Origin: Promicromonospora soli
GTDB lineage: Bacteria; Actinomycetota; Actinomycetes; Actinomycetales; Cellulomonadaceae
DNA length: 64,000 bases
Assembly (NCBI RefSeq): GCF_014653785.1
Contig: NZ_BNAS01000003.1
Span: forward strand, 572,117 to 636,116
Reading direction: 5' to 3'
The notes below the pieces were generated by a model. That model was given only the letters and a program-made list of their open reading frames with translations, did not search any database and was not told where the DNA came from. A program made the position numbers and the translations under genes. This document shows positions 1 to 8,152 of this stretch, one piece after another; position 1 is the stretch's first letter, and the number at the start of each line of letters is the position of its first letter.

Positions 1-486
1 AAGGACGCCGTCCGCTACTCCCTGGCCCGCTACCCCGCGGACTCGCCGCTGGAGCTGCAGGGCGAGGACATGATCAAGCAGTCCAACGACAACCCCGTGT
101 TCTACGTGCAGTACGCGCACAGCCGCACGGTCCAGATCGGGATCAAGGCCGTCGAGCGTGGCGTGCGCCGCGCCGACGGGTTCGACCCGTCGTACCTGTC
201 GCACGCCTCCGAGACGGCACTGATCGGGCGCCTCACCGAGTTCCCGCGGATCGTGGCCCAGGCCGGCGAGCTGCGAGAGCCGCACCGCGTGGCCCGGTAC
301 CTCGAGGCGCTCGCCGGTGACTTCCACGCCTGGTACAACGACGACGACAAGCTGCGCGTCACCCCGTACCCGGACGAAGAGGTCACGGACGCGCACCGCG
401 CCCGCCTCTGGCTGAACGACGCCGTCCGCTCGGTCCTCGCCAACGGCCTGGACCTGCTGGGCGTGAGCGCGCCGGAGCGGATGTGA
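1..486 (+). CDS. argS: arginyl-tRNA synthetase, C-terminal part (partial)
   Basis: This is the 3' end of argS; the reading frame is open from the first base, so the gene starts outside the window. Arginyl-tRNA synthetase charges tRNA-Arg in the cytoplasm. The visible 161 residues hold the end of the catalytic region (MIKQSNDNPVFYVQYAHSR, typical of class I ArgRS) and the helical DALR anticodon-binding domain, ending in LLGVSAPERM as bacterial ArgRS do. The stop overlaps the lysA start by 4 nt (GTGA), so the two genes are probably translationally coupled. argS-lysA linkage is common in Actinobacteria. Confidence 0.95.
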   Translation, partial: KDAVRYSLARYPADSPLELQGEDMIKQSNDNPVFYVQYAHSRTVQIGIKAVERGVRRADGFDPSYLSHASETALIGRLTEFPRIVAQAGELREPHRVARYLEALAGDFHAWYNDDDKLRVTPYPDEEVTDAHRARLWLNDAVRSVLANGLDLLGVSAPERM

Positions 487-1856
487 CGGGCGCGCCCTGG
501 TCGAGCGGCGTCGGGCGGCTGTCCGACGGTGCGCTCGCAGTCGGAGGAGTCGACGTTCGCGACCTCGCCGCCGAGCACGGCACACCCGCCTACGTGCTGG
601 ACGAGGCCGACTTCCGCATGCGGGCCCGCGCCTACCGCACGGCGTTCGAGGCGGCCTTCGGCGCCGTGGGCGCAGGCGTGGACGTGTACTACGCCGGGAA
701 GGCGCTGCTCACCGTGGCGGTCGCACGCTGGGCGCGCGAGGAGGGCCTCCGGGTCGACACGGCGTCGGGCGGCGAGCTCGCGATCGCGCTGCGCGCGGAG
801 GTTCCCGGCGCGGAGATCGGGCTGCACGGCAACAACAAGTCCGACGGCGAGATCCTGCGCGCCCTGGACGCCGGGGTGGGCCGCATCATCGTGGACTCGC
901 TGGTAGAGATCGAGCGGGTCGCGCGGCTCGCGGCAGAGCGCGGACTGGTGGCGCCGGTGATGGTCCGGGTGACCACGGGGGTGCACGCGGGCGGGCACGA
1001 GTACATCGCGACGGCCCACGAGGACCAGAAGTTCGGGCTGTCCGTGAACCCGGTGGGCGGCCCCGACCAGCGCGGCGAGAGCCCCGCGATGGTCGCGCTG
1101 CTGGAGGTGCTCAAGCATCCCGAGCTGAAGCTGCTCGGCATCCACTCGCACATCGGCTCGCAGATCCTCGACCCGGACGGGTTCGAGGCCGCCGCCCGTG
1201 TGGTGCTGCGCCTCCGGGCGGACCTGGCCGAGAGGTCGGGCGTGCTGGTCGGCGAGGTCGATCTCGGCGGCGGCTACGGCATCGCTTACCTGCCGGGCGA
1301 CGTCGCGCTCGACCCGGAGCGGGTGGCCAAGGACATCGCGCAGTCAGTGGCCGGGGTGTGCCGCGAGCTGGGCACGAGCCTTCCGCGGTTCTCGATCGAG
1401 CCGGGCCGGGCGATCGTCGGCCCTGCGGGCCTCACGCTCTACACGGTCGGCACGGTCAAGGCAGTGACGGTCTCGGCCGACGGCGGCGCCGACTTCACAC
1501 GCACCTACGTATCCGTCGACGGCGGGATGAGCGACAACATCCGCCCCGCCCTGTACGGGGCCGCGTACCACGCGGAGGTCGTGGGCCGGTCGTCCGCCGC
1601 GGAGACCGTACTGGCGCGCGTGGTGGGCAAGCACTGCGAGTCCGGCGACATCGTGGTTCACGAGGTGCAGCTCCCCGCCGACGTTCGTGCGGGCGACCTG
1701 CTCGCCGTCGCCGCGACCGGCGCCTACGGCCGCTCGATGGCGTCTAACTACAACATGCTGCCCCGCCCACCGGTGGTCGCGGTGTCCGACGGCGTCTCGC
1801 GCGTGCTGGTGCGCCGCGAGACGGAGGACGACCTGCTGGGTCTCGACCAGGGCTGA
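483..1856 (+). CDS. lysA: diaminopimelate decarboxylase
   Basis: PLP-dependent decarboxylation of meso-diaminopimelate to L-lysine, the last step of lysine synthesis. The 457-residue length fits actinobacterial LysA. Visible family motifs are YYAGKALLT (the PLP-binding lysine), GIHSHIGSQ, DLGGGYGIAY, the phosphate-binding EPGRAIVGPAG and the C-terminal CESGD active-site segment. The GTG start lies in a GTGA overlap with argS. In many actinobacteria lysA is followed by hom-thrC-thrB; here a strong hairpin follows the stop at once and the next gene is on the other strand, so the operon ends at lysA. Confidence 0.95.
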   Translation: MTGAPWSSGVGRLSDGALAVGGVDVRDLAAEHGTPAYVLDEADFRMRARAYRTAFEAAFGAVGAGVDVYYAGKALLTVAVARWAREEGLRVDTASGGELAIALRAEVPGAEIGLHGNNKSDGEILRALDAGVGRIIVDSLVEIERVARLAAERGLVAPVMVRVTTGVHAGGHEYIATAHEDQKFGLSVNPVGGPDQRGESPAMVALLEVLKHPELKLLGIHSHIGSQILDPDGFEAAARVVLRLRADLAERSGVLVGEVDLGGGYGIAYLPGDVALDPERVAKDIAQSVAGVCRELGTSLPRFSIEPGRAIVGPAGLTLYTVGTVKAVTVSADGGADFTRTYVSVDGGMSDNIRPALYGAAYHAEVVGRSSAAETVLARVVGKHCESGDIVVHEVQLPADVRAGDLLAVAATGAYGRSMASNYNMLPRPPVVAVSDGVSRVLVRRETEDDLLGLDQG

Positions 1857-1896
1857 CGCTCTCGACCCCCGGCGTCGGCCCGGGGTCGAGAGCGTC
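1855..1896. terminator. bidirectional intrinsic terminator after lysA
   Basis: A perfect 15-bp stem (GACGCTCTCGACCCC at 1855-1869, complement at 1882-1896) with a 12-nt loop begins inside the lysA stop codon. It has no U-tract, as is common in GC-rich actinobacteria. It lies between convergent genes and could serve both. Confidence 0.8.
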
Positions 1897-1900
1897 TGCG

Positions 1901-1996
1901 AGGTGCTCCGGCGAGGTGCTCCGGCGAGGTGCTTCGGGCCGGGTGCTCCGGTCAGGTGCTCCGGCTATGTGCTTCTGGCCGGGTGCTCCGGTCAGG
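1901..1996. repeat. short GC-rich tandem repeat with 40-bp period
   Basis: GTGCTCCGG recurs along this stretch. Two 26-nt segments, 1931-1956 and 1971-1996, differ at one base and lie exactly 40 nt apart. The array runs into the 3' end of the convergent gene on the minus strand. It is probably a slippage-prone simple repeat; no function is evident. Confidence 0.7.
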
Positions 1997-2756
1997 CGTT
2001 CTGCGCGTCGTCCACGTGGCAGCCCTCGGCGGAATCGCCGTAGTCGTCGATGTGCCCGTCGATCTCCTTGGTCAGGTCCTCGATCTGCACGGTGAGCTTG
2101 TCCATCTCCGCCCCGACGGCCTCGGCCGCCTCGACGTTGCCCACGGTGACGGCGGCGATGAAGTCGTTCAGCCCCTCCACGTACGTGAGGGTCTTTTCGT
2201 CCAGCTTCTCGGAGACCTCGAGCATCGCGTCCGCGTCGTCGATCGCACCGATGCAGGCCGTGGCCGTGCTCTCGGCTCGCTCCTTGGCCGTCTCGAGGTC
2301 CTCGATCGAGGCTTCTGCCTCGGCGAGGCTCTCCTCGGCAGTGGCGAGGCCCGCCGAGAGCGCGGCGGCGCGCGACTCCCACTCGTTGGCCGAGACCGCA
2401 CCGAGCACGCCCCACACGATCGCGCCGACCAGCAGCACCGCCAGCACGAGCGCCGCGACGTTGGCCTTGAGGAACGCCACGGCTCTGCCGGGCGCACGGC
2501 CTGGCCCGGCGACGGCCGGCGCCGGCACAGGGGACTCGGGCTCGGGCGCGAGCTCGGAAGCTTGTGCGGGCGCCGGAGGTGATGCTGGCTGAGCAGGCGA
2601 TGCCGGCTCAGTGGGCAGTGCCGGCTGAGCAGGCGATGCCGATTCGGCGGGCTGTGTGGGTCCAGAGGCCGGCGTTGGTTCAGTGGGGCTTGATGCAGTC
2701 AGTTCGGCCGGGGCGGCCGGTTCAGCGGCGGGACGCGCGCTCTCGTCGTCGGACAT
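1992..2756 (-). CDS. single-pass membrane protein with Pro/Ala-rich cytoplasmic arm and coiled coil
   Basis: Function not recognised. The 254-residue protein has a low-complexity Ala/Pro/Ser/Glu/Thr N-terminus (about residues 1-90), one hydrophobic segment (about 98-122, ending VLLVGAIVWGVLGAV), then an outward, Ala/Glu-rich region predicted to form a coiled coil (ALSAGLATAEESLAEAEAS and onward) and a tail with one cysteine. This arrangement (disordered arm, TM, extracytoplasmic coiled coil) is common among uncharacterised actinobacterial envelope proteins. The Pro/Ala arm is encoded by degenerate DNA repeats around 2583-2700. It converges on lysA and has its own ATG; no neighbour suggests a partner. 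Confidence 0.75.
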   Translation of the reverse strand: MSDDESARPAAEPAAPAELTASSPTEPTPASGPTQPAESASPAQPALPTEPASPAQPASPPAPAQASELAPEPESPVPAPAVAGPGRAPGRAVAFLKANVAALVLAVLLVGAIVWGVLGAVSANEWESRAAALSAGLATAEESLAEAEASIEDLETAKERAESTATACIGAIDDADAMLEVSEKLDEKTLTYVEGLNDFIAAVTVGNVEAAEAVGAEMDKLTVQIEDLTKEIDGHIDDYGDSAEGCHVDDAQNA

Positions 2757-2832
2757 GCGGGCAACGTACCGGCCGAAAATGGCCGGAAAGCGCCAAAGCC
2801 AGCCGATCGCAGGAAGTTCACCCGACGGATTG

Positions 2833-2873
2833 CCGGCCCCCGCCGGTCGCGCGAGGCGAGCAGCGGGGGCCGG
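2833..2873 (-). terminator. terminator after the S8 protease gene
   Basis: An 11-bp GC stem, CCGGCCCCCGC (2833-2843) with its complement (2863-2873) and a 19-nt loop, lies 8 nt beyond the protease stop codon. Confidence 0.7.
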
Positions 2874-2880
2874 GTTCCGA

Positions 2881-5601
2881 CTACGGCCGGTCGATAGAGA
2901 TCGTCGGTGAGGTCCAGGTCTCCCAGTGGTCGGAGTTCCAGAACTCGCCGTCGGCCTTCAGCGCCTTGAGGGAGAGCACGTAGTCGCCGTCGGGCACGCT
3001 CTTCGTGTCCCCGCGGACCGTGGTGTACGTGCCGTCCCACGCGTAGGCGGTGAACCCTCCGGCGGTCTCGTTCCGGCTCTCGCCGGTCACGTCGACGGCG
3101 TACGCACCGCGGCGGTCCACAGGGCGGCCGGTCGCGGCGTCGAGCACCGTGACCTGCAGCTTCTCCACCTGATGCTGGAAGTGGACCAGCGTGTACGGCA
3201 CGTCGGGCAGCCCGCCGACGGTACCGAGCGTGTAAGTGCCGCCGTCCGGCATCAGCTCGTAGTCGCCCTGCGGGTCGATGCAGTCGAGCTCGATGAGCTC
3301 GGCGCACGCTGTGATGCTCGCGACCGACGGCAGATCGGCCACCACCTCGCCGTTCGACAGGATCGGCGTGATCGGGTCGATGGCCTGGTAGTCGCCCGCG
3401 TATCCGGCGTACGGCACGGAGTAAGCGGTGCCGTCGTCGGACGTGACCACGACGTATCCGCCATAGATCAGCTGGTCGGCATCCGTCGCCTCGGGCGGGG
3501 TGACCGTCACGCCGACGACGCCGGAGCGGCCCGGCTGCAGCGTCACCGACTCGCGGCTGAACGACACGTCCGCGTAAGCATCCGCGAACGACGGCGCGAA
3601 GGTGTTGCCGTACGTCGCGAGCGCGGGTGTGTGCGACACGGTGTACGTGGCCGTCGCGCGAGTGGTGTTGCGGACCGTTACCCACTTGGTCGTCGTTCCG
3701 GTCCTGGTGGCGCTCTCACCGAGCGCGAGCTTCGCGGGCAGCACGCTCGCACCCGCCTGCACGGCACCCGGGATGTCGAGCATGCCGGCACCCTGCCGGT
3801 GCACGTTCTCGGTGTACCCGGCTCCCGGCGCGCCGAACCACTTCGCCGGGTCCGCGCTGTTCTGCATGATGTCCCGGACCTGCCACGCCCGCAGGCGCGG
3901 GTTCGCCTCGAGCAGCAGGGCTGCGGCGCCCGCGACGTGCGGCGACGCCATCGATGTGCCCGAGTTGACGCCGTGGCCGCCCTGCTCCAGCGGCAGGGTC
4001 GAGTTGATGTTGCCGCCGGGGGCGCCGATGTCCGGCTTCAGGGCCAGGTCGGGCGACAGGCCGTACGAGCTGAACGAACTGATCAGGCCGCCCGTCGGGC
4101 TTGGCGCGGACACCTCGTCGTCGGTCCAGGTGAGTGTCACCTCGGTGCCGGCGGCGAGCTCGGCCGCGAGTGCCTGGCCCTCCGCCTGCGAGATCCCGAT
4201 TCCCGGGATGCCGCGGTCCACGACGCCACCGCCGGAGAACAGGCCCGGGCTCGAGTTGTAGATCACGACAGCAGTGGCACCGGCCTGGGCCGCCGTCGCG
4301 TACTTCTCCTCGAAGGTGCACGAACCGCGTGCGATGAGCGCGGTCTTGCCCGCGACGTCGGCCTCCAGCGGAATGCCGACGCTGGGGCAGACCTTTCCGG
4401 CGTCGACCAGCGGGTCAGTGGTGCCCTCGGTGGGCGGGGCAGCGACGCTGCTCAGCCCGAGGTAGGGCACGGACGTGCCTGACGGGTTCGCGACAGCGGA
4501 TCGTGCGGTGACGTGCGTGTTGTCGAACGACGCGACGCCGATGACCTTCTCGCCCAGGCCGGGCGCTCCCGCCGAGTACAGGCCGGAGGCCCCAGAGTTG
4601 CCGATCGAGGCGACCACGACCATGCCGCGGTCGACGAGCCGGTTGCTCGCGGTAGCCGTCGGGTACGTCGGCCAGGAGTAGGCGGAGCCGATGGACATGT
4701 TCAGCACGTCCATGTCGTCCGCCAGTGCGCGCTCCATGGCCGCGATCATGATGTCCGCGTCGGTGGAGCCCTCACAGCCGAACACGCGGTACGCCCCGAA
4801 GGAGACGCCGGGCGCCACGCCCGTGATCCCGCCGTCCCGGCCCTCGCCGTTCGCGCCGACGATGCCCGCCACGTGGGTGCCGTGGCCCTGGCAGTCGTCC
4901 GGTACGGCGTCGGGGTGCGGGACTCGCCTGTCGGGGTCGCTCGAAGCGGCGTTGTAGTCGTCGCCGACCAGGTCGTAGCCCGCGACCACGCGGCTGTTCG
5001 GGAAGCCGGGGCCGCCCAGGTCGGGGTGGTCGATGTCGACGCCCGTGTCCATGACGGCGACCTTCACGCCCTCGCCCGTCAAACCGAGCTCGTTCTGCGC
5101 GATGTCGGCGCCTGTCATGCCGAGCGCCGTCGCGAGATCCGGCTTGTTGCCGGGGCCGCCGGCGGGAGTCTCCGGGATCTCGATCTGCGTCATGGGGTAG
5201 ATCGCCTTGACGCCTTCGGTGCGCTGCAACCGCCCGAGCTGGGCCGAGTCCATGTTGATGGAGTAGCCGTTGAACAGGGTGTGAAACGTGCGCCGGACCG
5301 AGTAGTCGACGCCCGCGTCGTTGGCGGCCGCGCGGAAGTCCCGGCGCTCGGCCGTCAGGGTCTCTGCGTCCGTGCCTGACGACGCCGGCTCGCTCTCCAG
5401 CTCGACGAACCACGAGCCCTTGGTCTCGTTGACCAGCGTGCTGTCGACGGAGCTCGGTATGTCGTGCACCGGCGCAATCGGGTCGATGGCGCTGGTCTCC
5501 AGCCCGGCCGTCGCGCCCTGGGCTACGAGGCCCTGGGTGGTGACCCCGCCGGCAGCCAGTGCGAGCGCGGCGAGCGCTCCGAGGTACCTGCTGCGATTCA
5601 T
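2881..5601 (-). CDS. secreted subtilisin-family (S8) serine protease with PA domain
   Basis: Extracellular subtilase of 906 residues. Domains in order: signal peptide (about 1-29, start MNRSRYL), inhibitor I9-like propeptide (about 63-140), S8 catalytic domain with Asp185 (VAVMDTGVD), His240 (GHGTHVAG), oxyanion Asn335 and Ser550 (GTSMASPHVAG). A protease-associated (PA) domain is inserted at about 375-490, and beta-rich Fn3-like repeats form the C-terminus. The triad is intact. The frame is open upstream to 5739, but the ATG at 5601 has a good ribosome site (GGGGAG) and starts directly at the signal peptide. This layout is that of S8A vacuolysin/lactocepin-like proteases, so the likely role is degradation of external protein. 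Confidence 0.93.
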   Translation of the reverse strand: MNRSRYLGALAALALAAGGVTTQGLVAQGATAGLETSAIDPIAPVHDIPSSVDSTLVNETKGSWFVELESEPASSGTDAETLTAERRDFRAAANDAGVDYSVRRTFHTLFNGYSINMDSAQLGRLQRTEGVKAIYPMTQIEIPETPAGGPGNKPDLATALGMTGADIAQNELGLTGEGVKVAVMDTGVDIDHPDLGGPGFPNSRVVAGYDLVGDDYNAASSDPDRRVPHPDAVPDDCQGHGTHVAGIVGANGEGRDGGITGVAPGVSFGAYRVFGCEGSTDADIMIAAMERALADDMDVLNMSIGSAYSWPTYPTATASNRLVDRGMVVVASIGNSGASGLYSAGAPGLGEKVIGVASFDNTHVTARSAVANPSGTSVPYLGLSSVAAPPTEGTTDPLVDAGKVCPSVGIPLEADVAGKTALIARGSCTFEEKYATAAQAGATAVVIYNSSPGLFSGGGVVDRGIPGIGISQAEGQALAAELAAGTEVTLTWTDDEVSAPSPTGGLISSFSSYGLSPDLALKPDIGAPGGNINSTLPLEQGGHGVNSGTSMASPHVAGAAALLLEANPRLRAWQVRDIMQNSADPAKWFGAPGAGYTENVHRQGAGMLDIPGAVQAGASVLPAKLALGESATRTGTTTKWVTVRNTTRATATYTVSHTPALATYGNTFAPSFADAYADVSFSRESVTLQPGRSGVVGVTVTPPEATDADQLIYGGYVVVTSDDGTAYSVPYAGYAGDYQAIDPITPILSNGEVVADLPSVASITACAELIELDCIDPQGDYELMPDGGTYTLGTVGGLPDVPYTLVHFQHQVEKLQVTVLDAATGRPVDRRGAYAVDVTGESRNETAGGFTAYAWDGTYTTVRGDTKSVPDGDYVLSLKALKADGEFWNSDHWETWTSPTISIDRP

Positions 5602-5774
5602 ACGCGTGCTCCCCGTTCGGAAGGCCCCTGAGGCATATGTGTGTTCCCTTATGTGAAGAAAACGTGACGCGGGACACCGTAGGACAGAGTGCCCGTGCAA
5701 GGAAGGTTTGGCGCGGGTGCTCTGGGCGATTTGCACCATTGGTAGTTGGTTTGAGCCGGGCGTTTGGTGGCGCT

Positions 5775-7802
5775 TCAGTCGGTATCGGTAGTCTTCGTAG
5801 CGGTTCTGTTCGTGCTGTCGGTCTGTGTGCCACCGCTGTCGAGGAGGCCGCCGACCACGCTACCTACGACTCCGTCGACGGTCCCGTCGACCAGCTCGAC
5901 AGTTCCGGCCAGCACGTCCTCGACGAGTCCCGGGTCCGCCGGAGAGGTGTCCCCAGGGGCGTCGTCCGGGTCCCCGTGTGTGGGCGGCTCGGACGGCGCA
6001 GGTTCCGACGGCGGCGGGGCCGGCGCCTCCGGCTCCGGTTCGGTCCGCCTCTCCGACGAGCTGCCGGTGGCGGCGGGTGCTCCGTCGTCGCTACCCGTGC
6101 TTCCGCCGGACGCGGGGTCGCTTCCGGCCCCTCGCTGGGCGGCGGTCGACAGGAAGGCCGGGTTCGCGACGCCTGCGGGTGCCCAGGTACCGACGTCGGA
6201 CGGGTTGATGGCGCGGTTCGGGATGGAGCCTGCTGCGAAGAACTCGAAGTGCCACGGCTCAGGCTTGGCGCCGCCGAGCTGGGCCCACGAGGGGTTGTCC
6301 CAGCCGTAGTCGGGCGCGTGGAGGCGTAGCCACATGTATTCGGGTGAGCTGCCGCCGGCAATGGGGTCGTCCAGGTCGATCGCGAGGCCCCAGCCGTGGT
6401 TAGACGTGCCCGGGATCGCCGCGAGGTGGGGCTTTGTGTCCCTGACCGCGATCTGCATCTCATAGGAGCGGTACGAGTCCGTCAGCGGGATCGGGTAGCC
6501 GAACTCCCTCTCGAACCGTGCGCTGAGCGCCGTCAGCCGCTCCGCGGCGTCGCAGCGCAGCAGGTGCCCGGGCGCGAACTCGAGCGGGCAGAGCACGTCG
6601 GCGGGGATGCGGCCGTTCGCGTACCCGACGGTGGAGCTGCCATAAGCGGCCACAGTCTGCAGCAGATTCCGGCGGAGCGAGGTTCCGGCGTCTGGCAGCG
6701 TCTCGATCAGCGCGGTAGGCGACGACGGATCAAGCATGTTGGCGAGCCGCATCGCCGCGACGGCCACCTCGTCGAAGGTCACGTAGCCAGGGCCTTGCGC
6801 CTCGGTGTGGGGACGTGACGACGGCCGTGCCTCGAACACCGTCCGTGCCGAGGCTGGAATTGTCTGGGTCTGGGTCTGGGTCTGGGGCTGGGTCGGCTGG
6901 GCCCGACCGCGCTGGGCCTGCTCGGGTACGACCGACGACACCCGCTCAGCCTTCTCGGTCACGAGCAACGACACCTGCTCGGCTGACACCGGGGCGTCAG
7001 CCACCTCCCGCGTGCTCGCCTTGCCTGCAGCGGGGGCGGTATCGACCCGGAGCGGCTCGTCGGCCTGGGCGAGCGCGAGCTGCTGAGCCTGATACGTGGT
7101 GTAGAGCATCCCGAGCTCTGCCGCCGCCTGCGCGATGCTCGGGCTGAGCGACGAGTCCCGCTGCCGCAGCGTCCGCTCGGCCCGGTCCAGGACCGCGAGC
7201 ACCTGGCTGACCGTGACGCCCATGGACGCGGCTGGGGCGGCAAGTGCGTCCTGGCTCACGCCGCTCAGCCCCGCCCGCGGTTGATCGGTGCCCGTCTCTG
7301 CGTGTGACGTCGCCATGTTTGATGCCGCGCAAGCGACCGAGTTGGCTGCCGCTGAACTTGATGCCACGGTGCCCGACGTCGGCGCGCTCGCCGACGCACT
7401 GACCAGAACTCCGCCGGTCACCGCCAGAGCGACAGCTCCTGTCCAGGCGGTGCGGGCGCGTCGGCCGGCCGCTGCGCGGCGCGGATTCGCTCCACCTTTC
7501 CGCAGAAACGCGGCGCCCGGCTGGTGCTTGTTCGAACTGTGTTCGCCGGCCAGGTCTTCGCTGGCCTGTTGTTCGCTGGCCTGTTGTTCGCTCGCCTCTT
7601 GCCCGCTCGGCAGGTGCTCGCTCGGCAGCTGGTGGTTCAGCTTCTGCTTGCTCGACTCGGCACTGCCTGCTTTGGTGCCGCTTGGCTCAGGGCTTCCCGT
7701 TCTGGCCCCGCTCGCTTTGCGTCTGCTCGCTTCGGGCCTGCTCGCTTCGGTGTCGCCTGTCGCTGCACGGACTTTCTTGCGCTCGCTTGGTCCTTCAATC
7801 AC
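5775..7802 (-). CDS. membrane-anchored D-alanyl-D-alanine carboxypeptidase-like protein (M15B/VanY)
   Basis: 675 residues. A long polar, repeat-rich cytoplasmic arm (1-115, with EQQASEQQASE) precedes one TM segment (about 119-139). An outward helical/coiled region follows (about 185-300), then a Gln/Thr stretch, the M15B peptidase domain (about 405-522) and a Pro/Glu-rich tail. Zinc and catalytic residues of the family are visible: His469 and Asp476 in SNHGWGLAIDL, and His518 in EPWHFEF. It probably trims D-Ala from peptidoglycan stem peptides or another cell-wall peptide. The GTG start at 7802 follows a strong ribosome site (AAGGGGG). The 115-residue arm is unusually long for this family. 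Confidence 0.88.
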   Translation of the reverse strand: MIEGPSERKKVRAATGDTEASRPEASRRKASGARTGSPEPSGTKAGSAESSKQKLNHQLPSEHLPSGQEASEQQASEQQASEDLAGEHSSNKHQPGAAFLRKGGANPRRAAAGRRARTAWTGAVALAVTGGVLVSASASAPTSGTVASSSAAANSVACAASNMATSHAETGTDQPRAGLSGVSQDALAAPAASMGVTVSQVLAVLDRAERTLRQRDSSLSPSIAQAAAELGMLYTTYQAQQLALAQADEPLRVDTAPAAGKASTREVADAPVSAEQVSLLVTEKAERVSSVVPEQAQRGRAQPTQPQTQTQTQTIPASARTVFEARPSSRPHTEAQGPGYVTFDEVAVAAMRLANMLDPSSPTALIETLPDAGTSLRRNLLQTVAAYGSSTVGYANGRIPADVLCPLEFAPGHLLRCDAAERLTALSARFEREFGYPIPLTDSYRSYEMQIAVRDTKPHLAAIPGTSNHGWGLAIDLDDPIAGGSSPEYMWLRLHAPDYGWDNPSWAQLGGAKPEPWHFEFFAAGSIPNRAINPSDVGTWAPAGVANPAFLSTAAQRGAGSDPASGGSTGSDDGAPAATGSSSERRTEPEPEAPAPPPSEPAPSEPPTHGDPDDAPGDTSPADPGLVEDVLAGTVELVDGTVDGVVGSVVGGLLDSGGTQTDSTNRTATKTTDTD

Positions 7803-8152
7803 TGGTCAACGCCCCCTTACGCCCCGGACATGTCCGCGACAGCAGCGGTCGAGCCAACCCACCAAAATGAGTATCGATGCAGGGTGCGGCCCCGATGCCG
7901 TCGGTTCAGGACGCCCAGGGTAGCGATACTGACGCTCCACGCAACAACGCATTCTCCCGATATGCGCTGATTCCCTTCGCCGCTCGGTGGACGGCTCGAA
8001 AGGCGACACCGCCACGGCTCGCGTACCGCTGGTGCTGTGCGCTGGCGAATACGGAGCTTCGGTCAGGCGCATGCGTAGCCGCTCATGACGAGTGGTCGGG
8101 TGCTGAGGCGGTGGCGGGCTAGCCGCCCGGGCCCAGTCGGGCGGCCGGTGTG
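7803..8152. other. 350-nt intergenic region, no gene recognised
   Basis: This stretch lies upstream of the carboxypeptidase gene (minus strand) and downstream of the HNH gene. Apart from the hairpin at 8122-8145 and the ribosome site next to 7802, I see no coding frame with plausible composition. I looked for a c-di-AMP (ydaO) riboswitch, which often precedes cell-wall hydrolases in Actinobacteria, and could not find its conserved blocks. Confidence 0.5.
8122..8145 (-). terminator. terminator after the HNH gene
   Basis: An 8-bp GC stem, GCCGCCCG (8122-8129) with CGGGCGGC (8138-8145), begins 8 nt past the HNH stop codon on the minus strand. Confidence 0.6.

Noticed and set aside
7803-8152. 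Possible c-di-AMP riboswitch upstream of the VanY-like gene
   Set aside because: Checked on the minus strand; the conserved ydaO blocks are missing.
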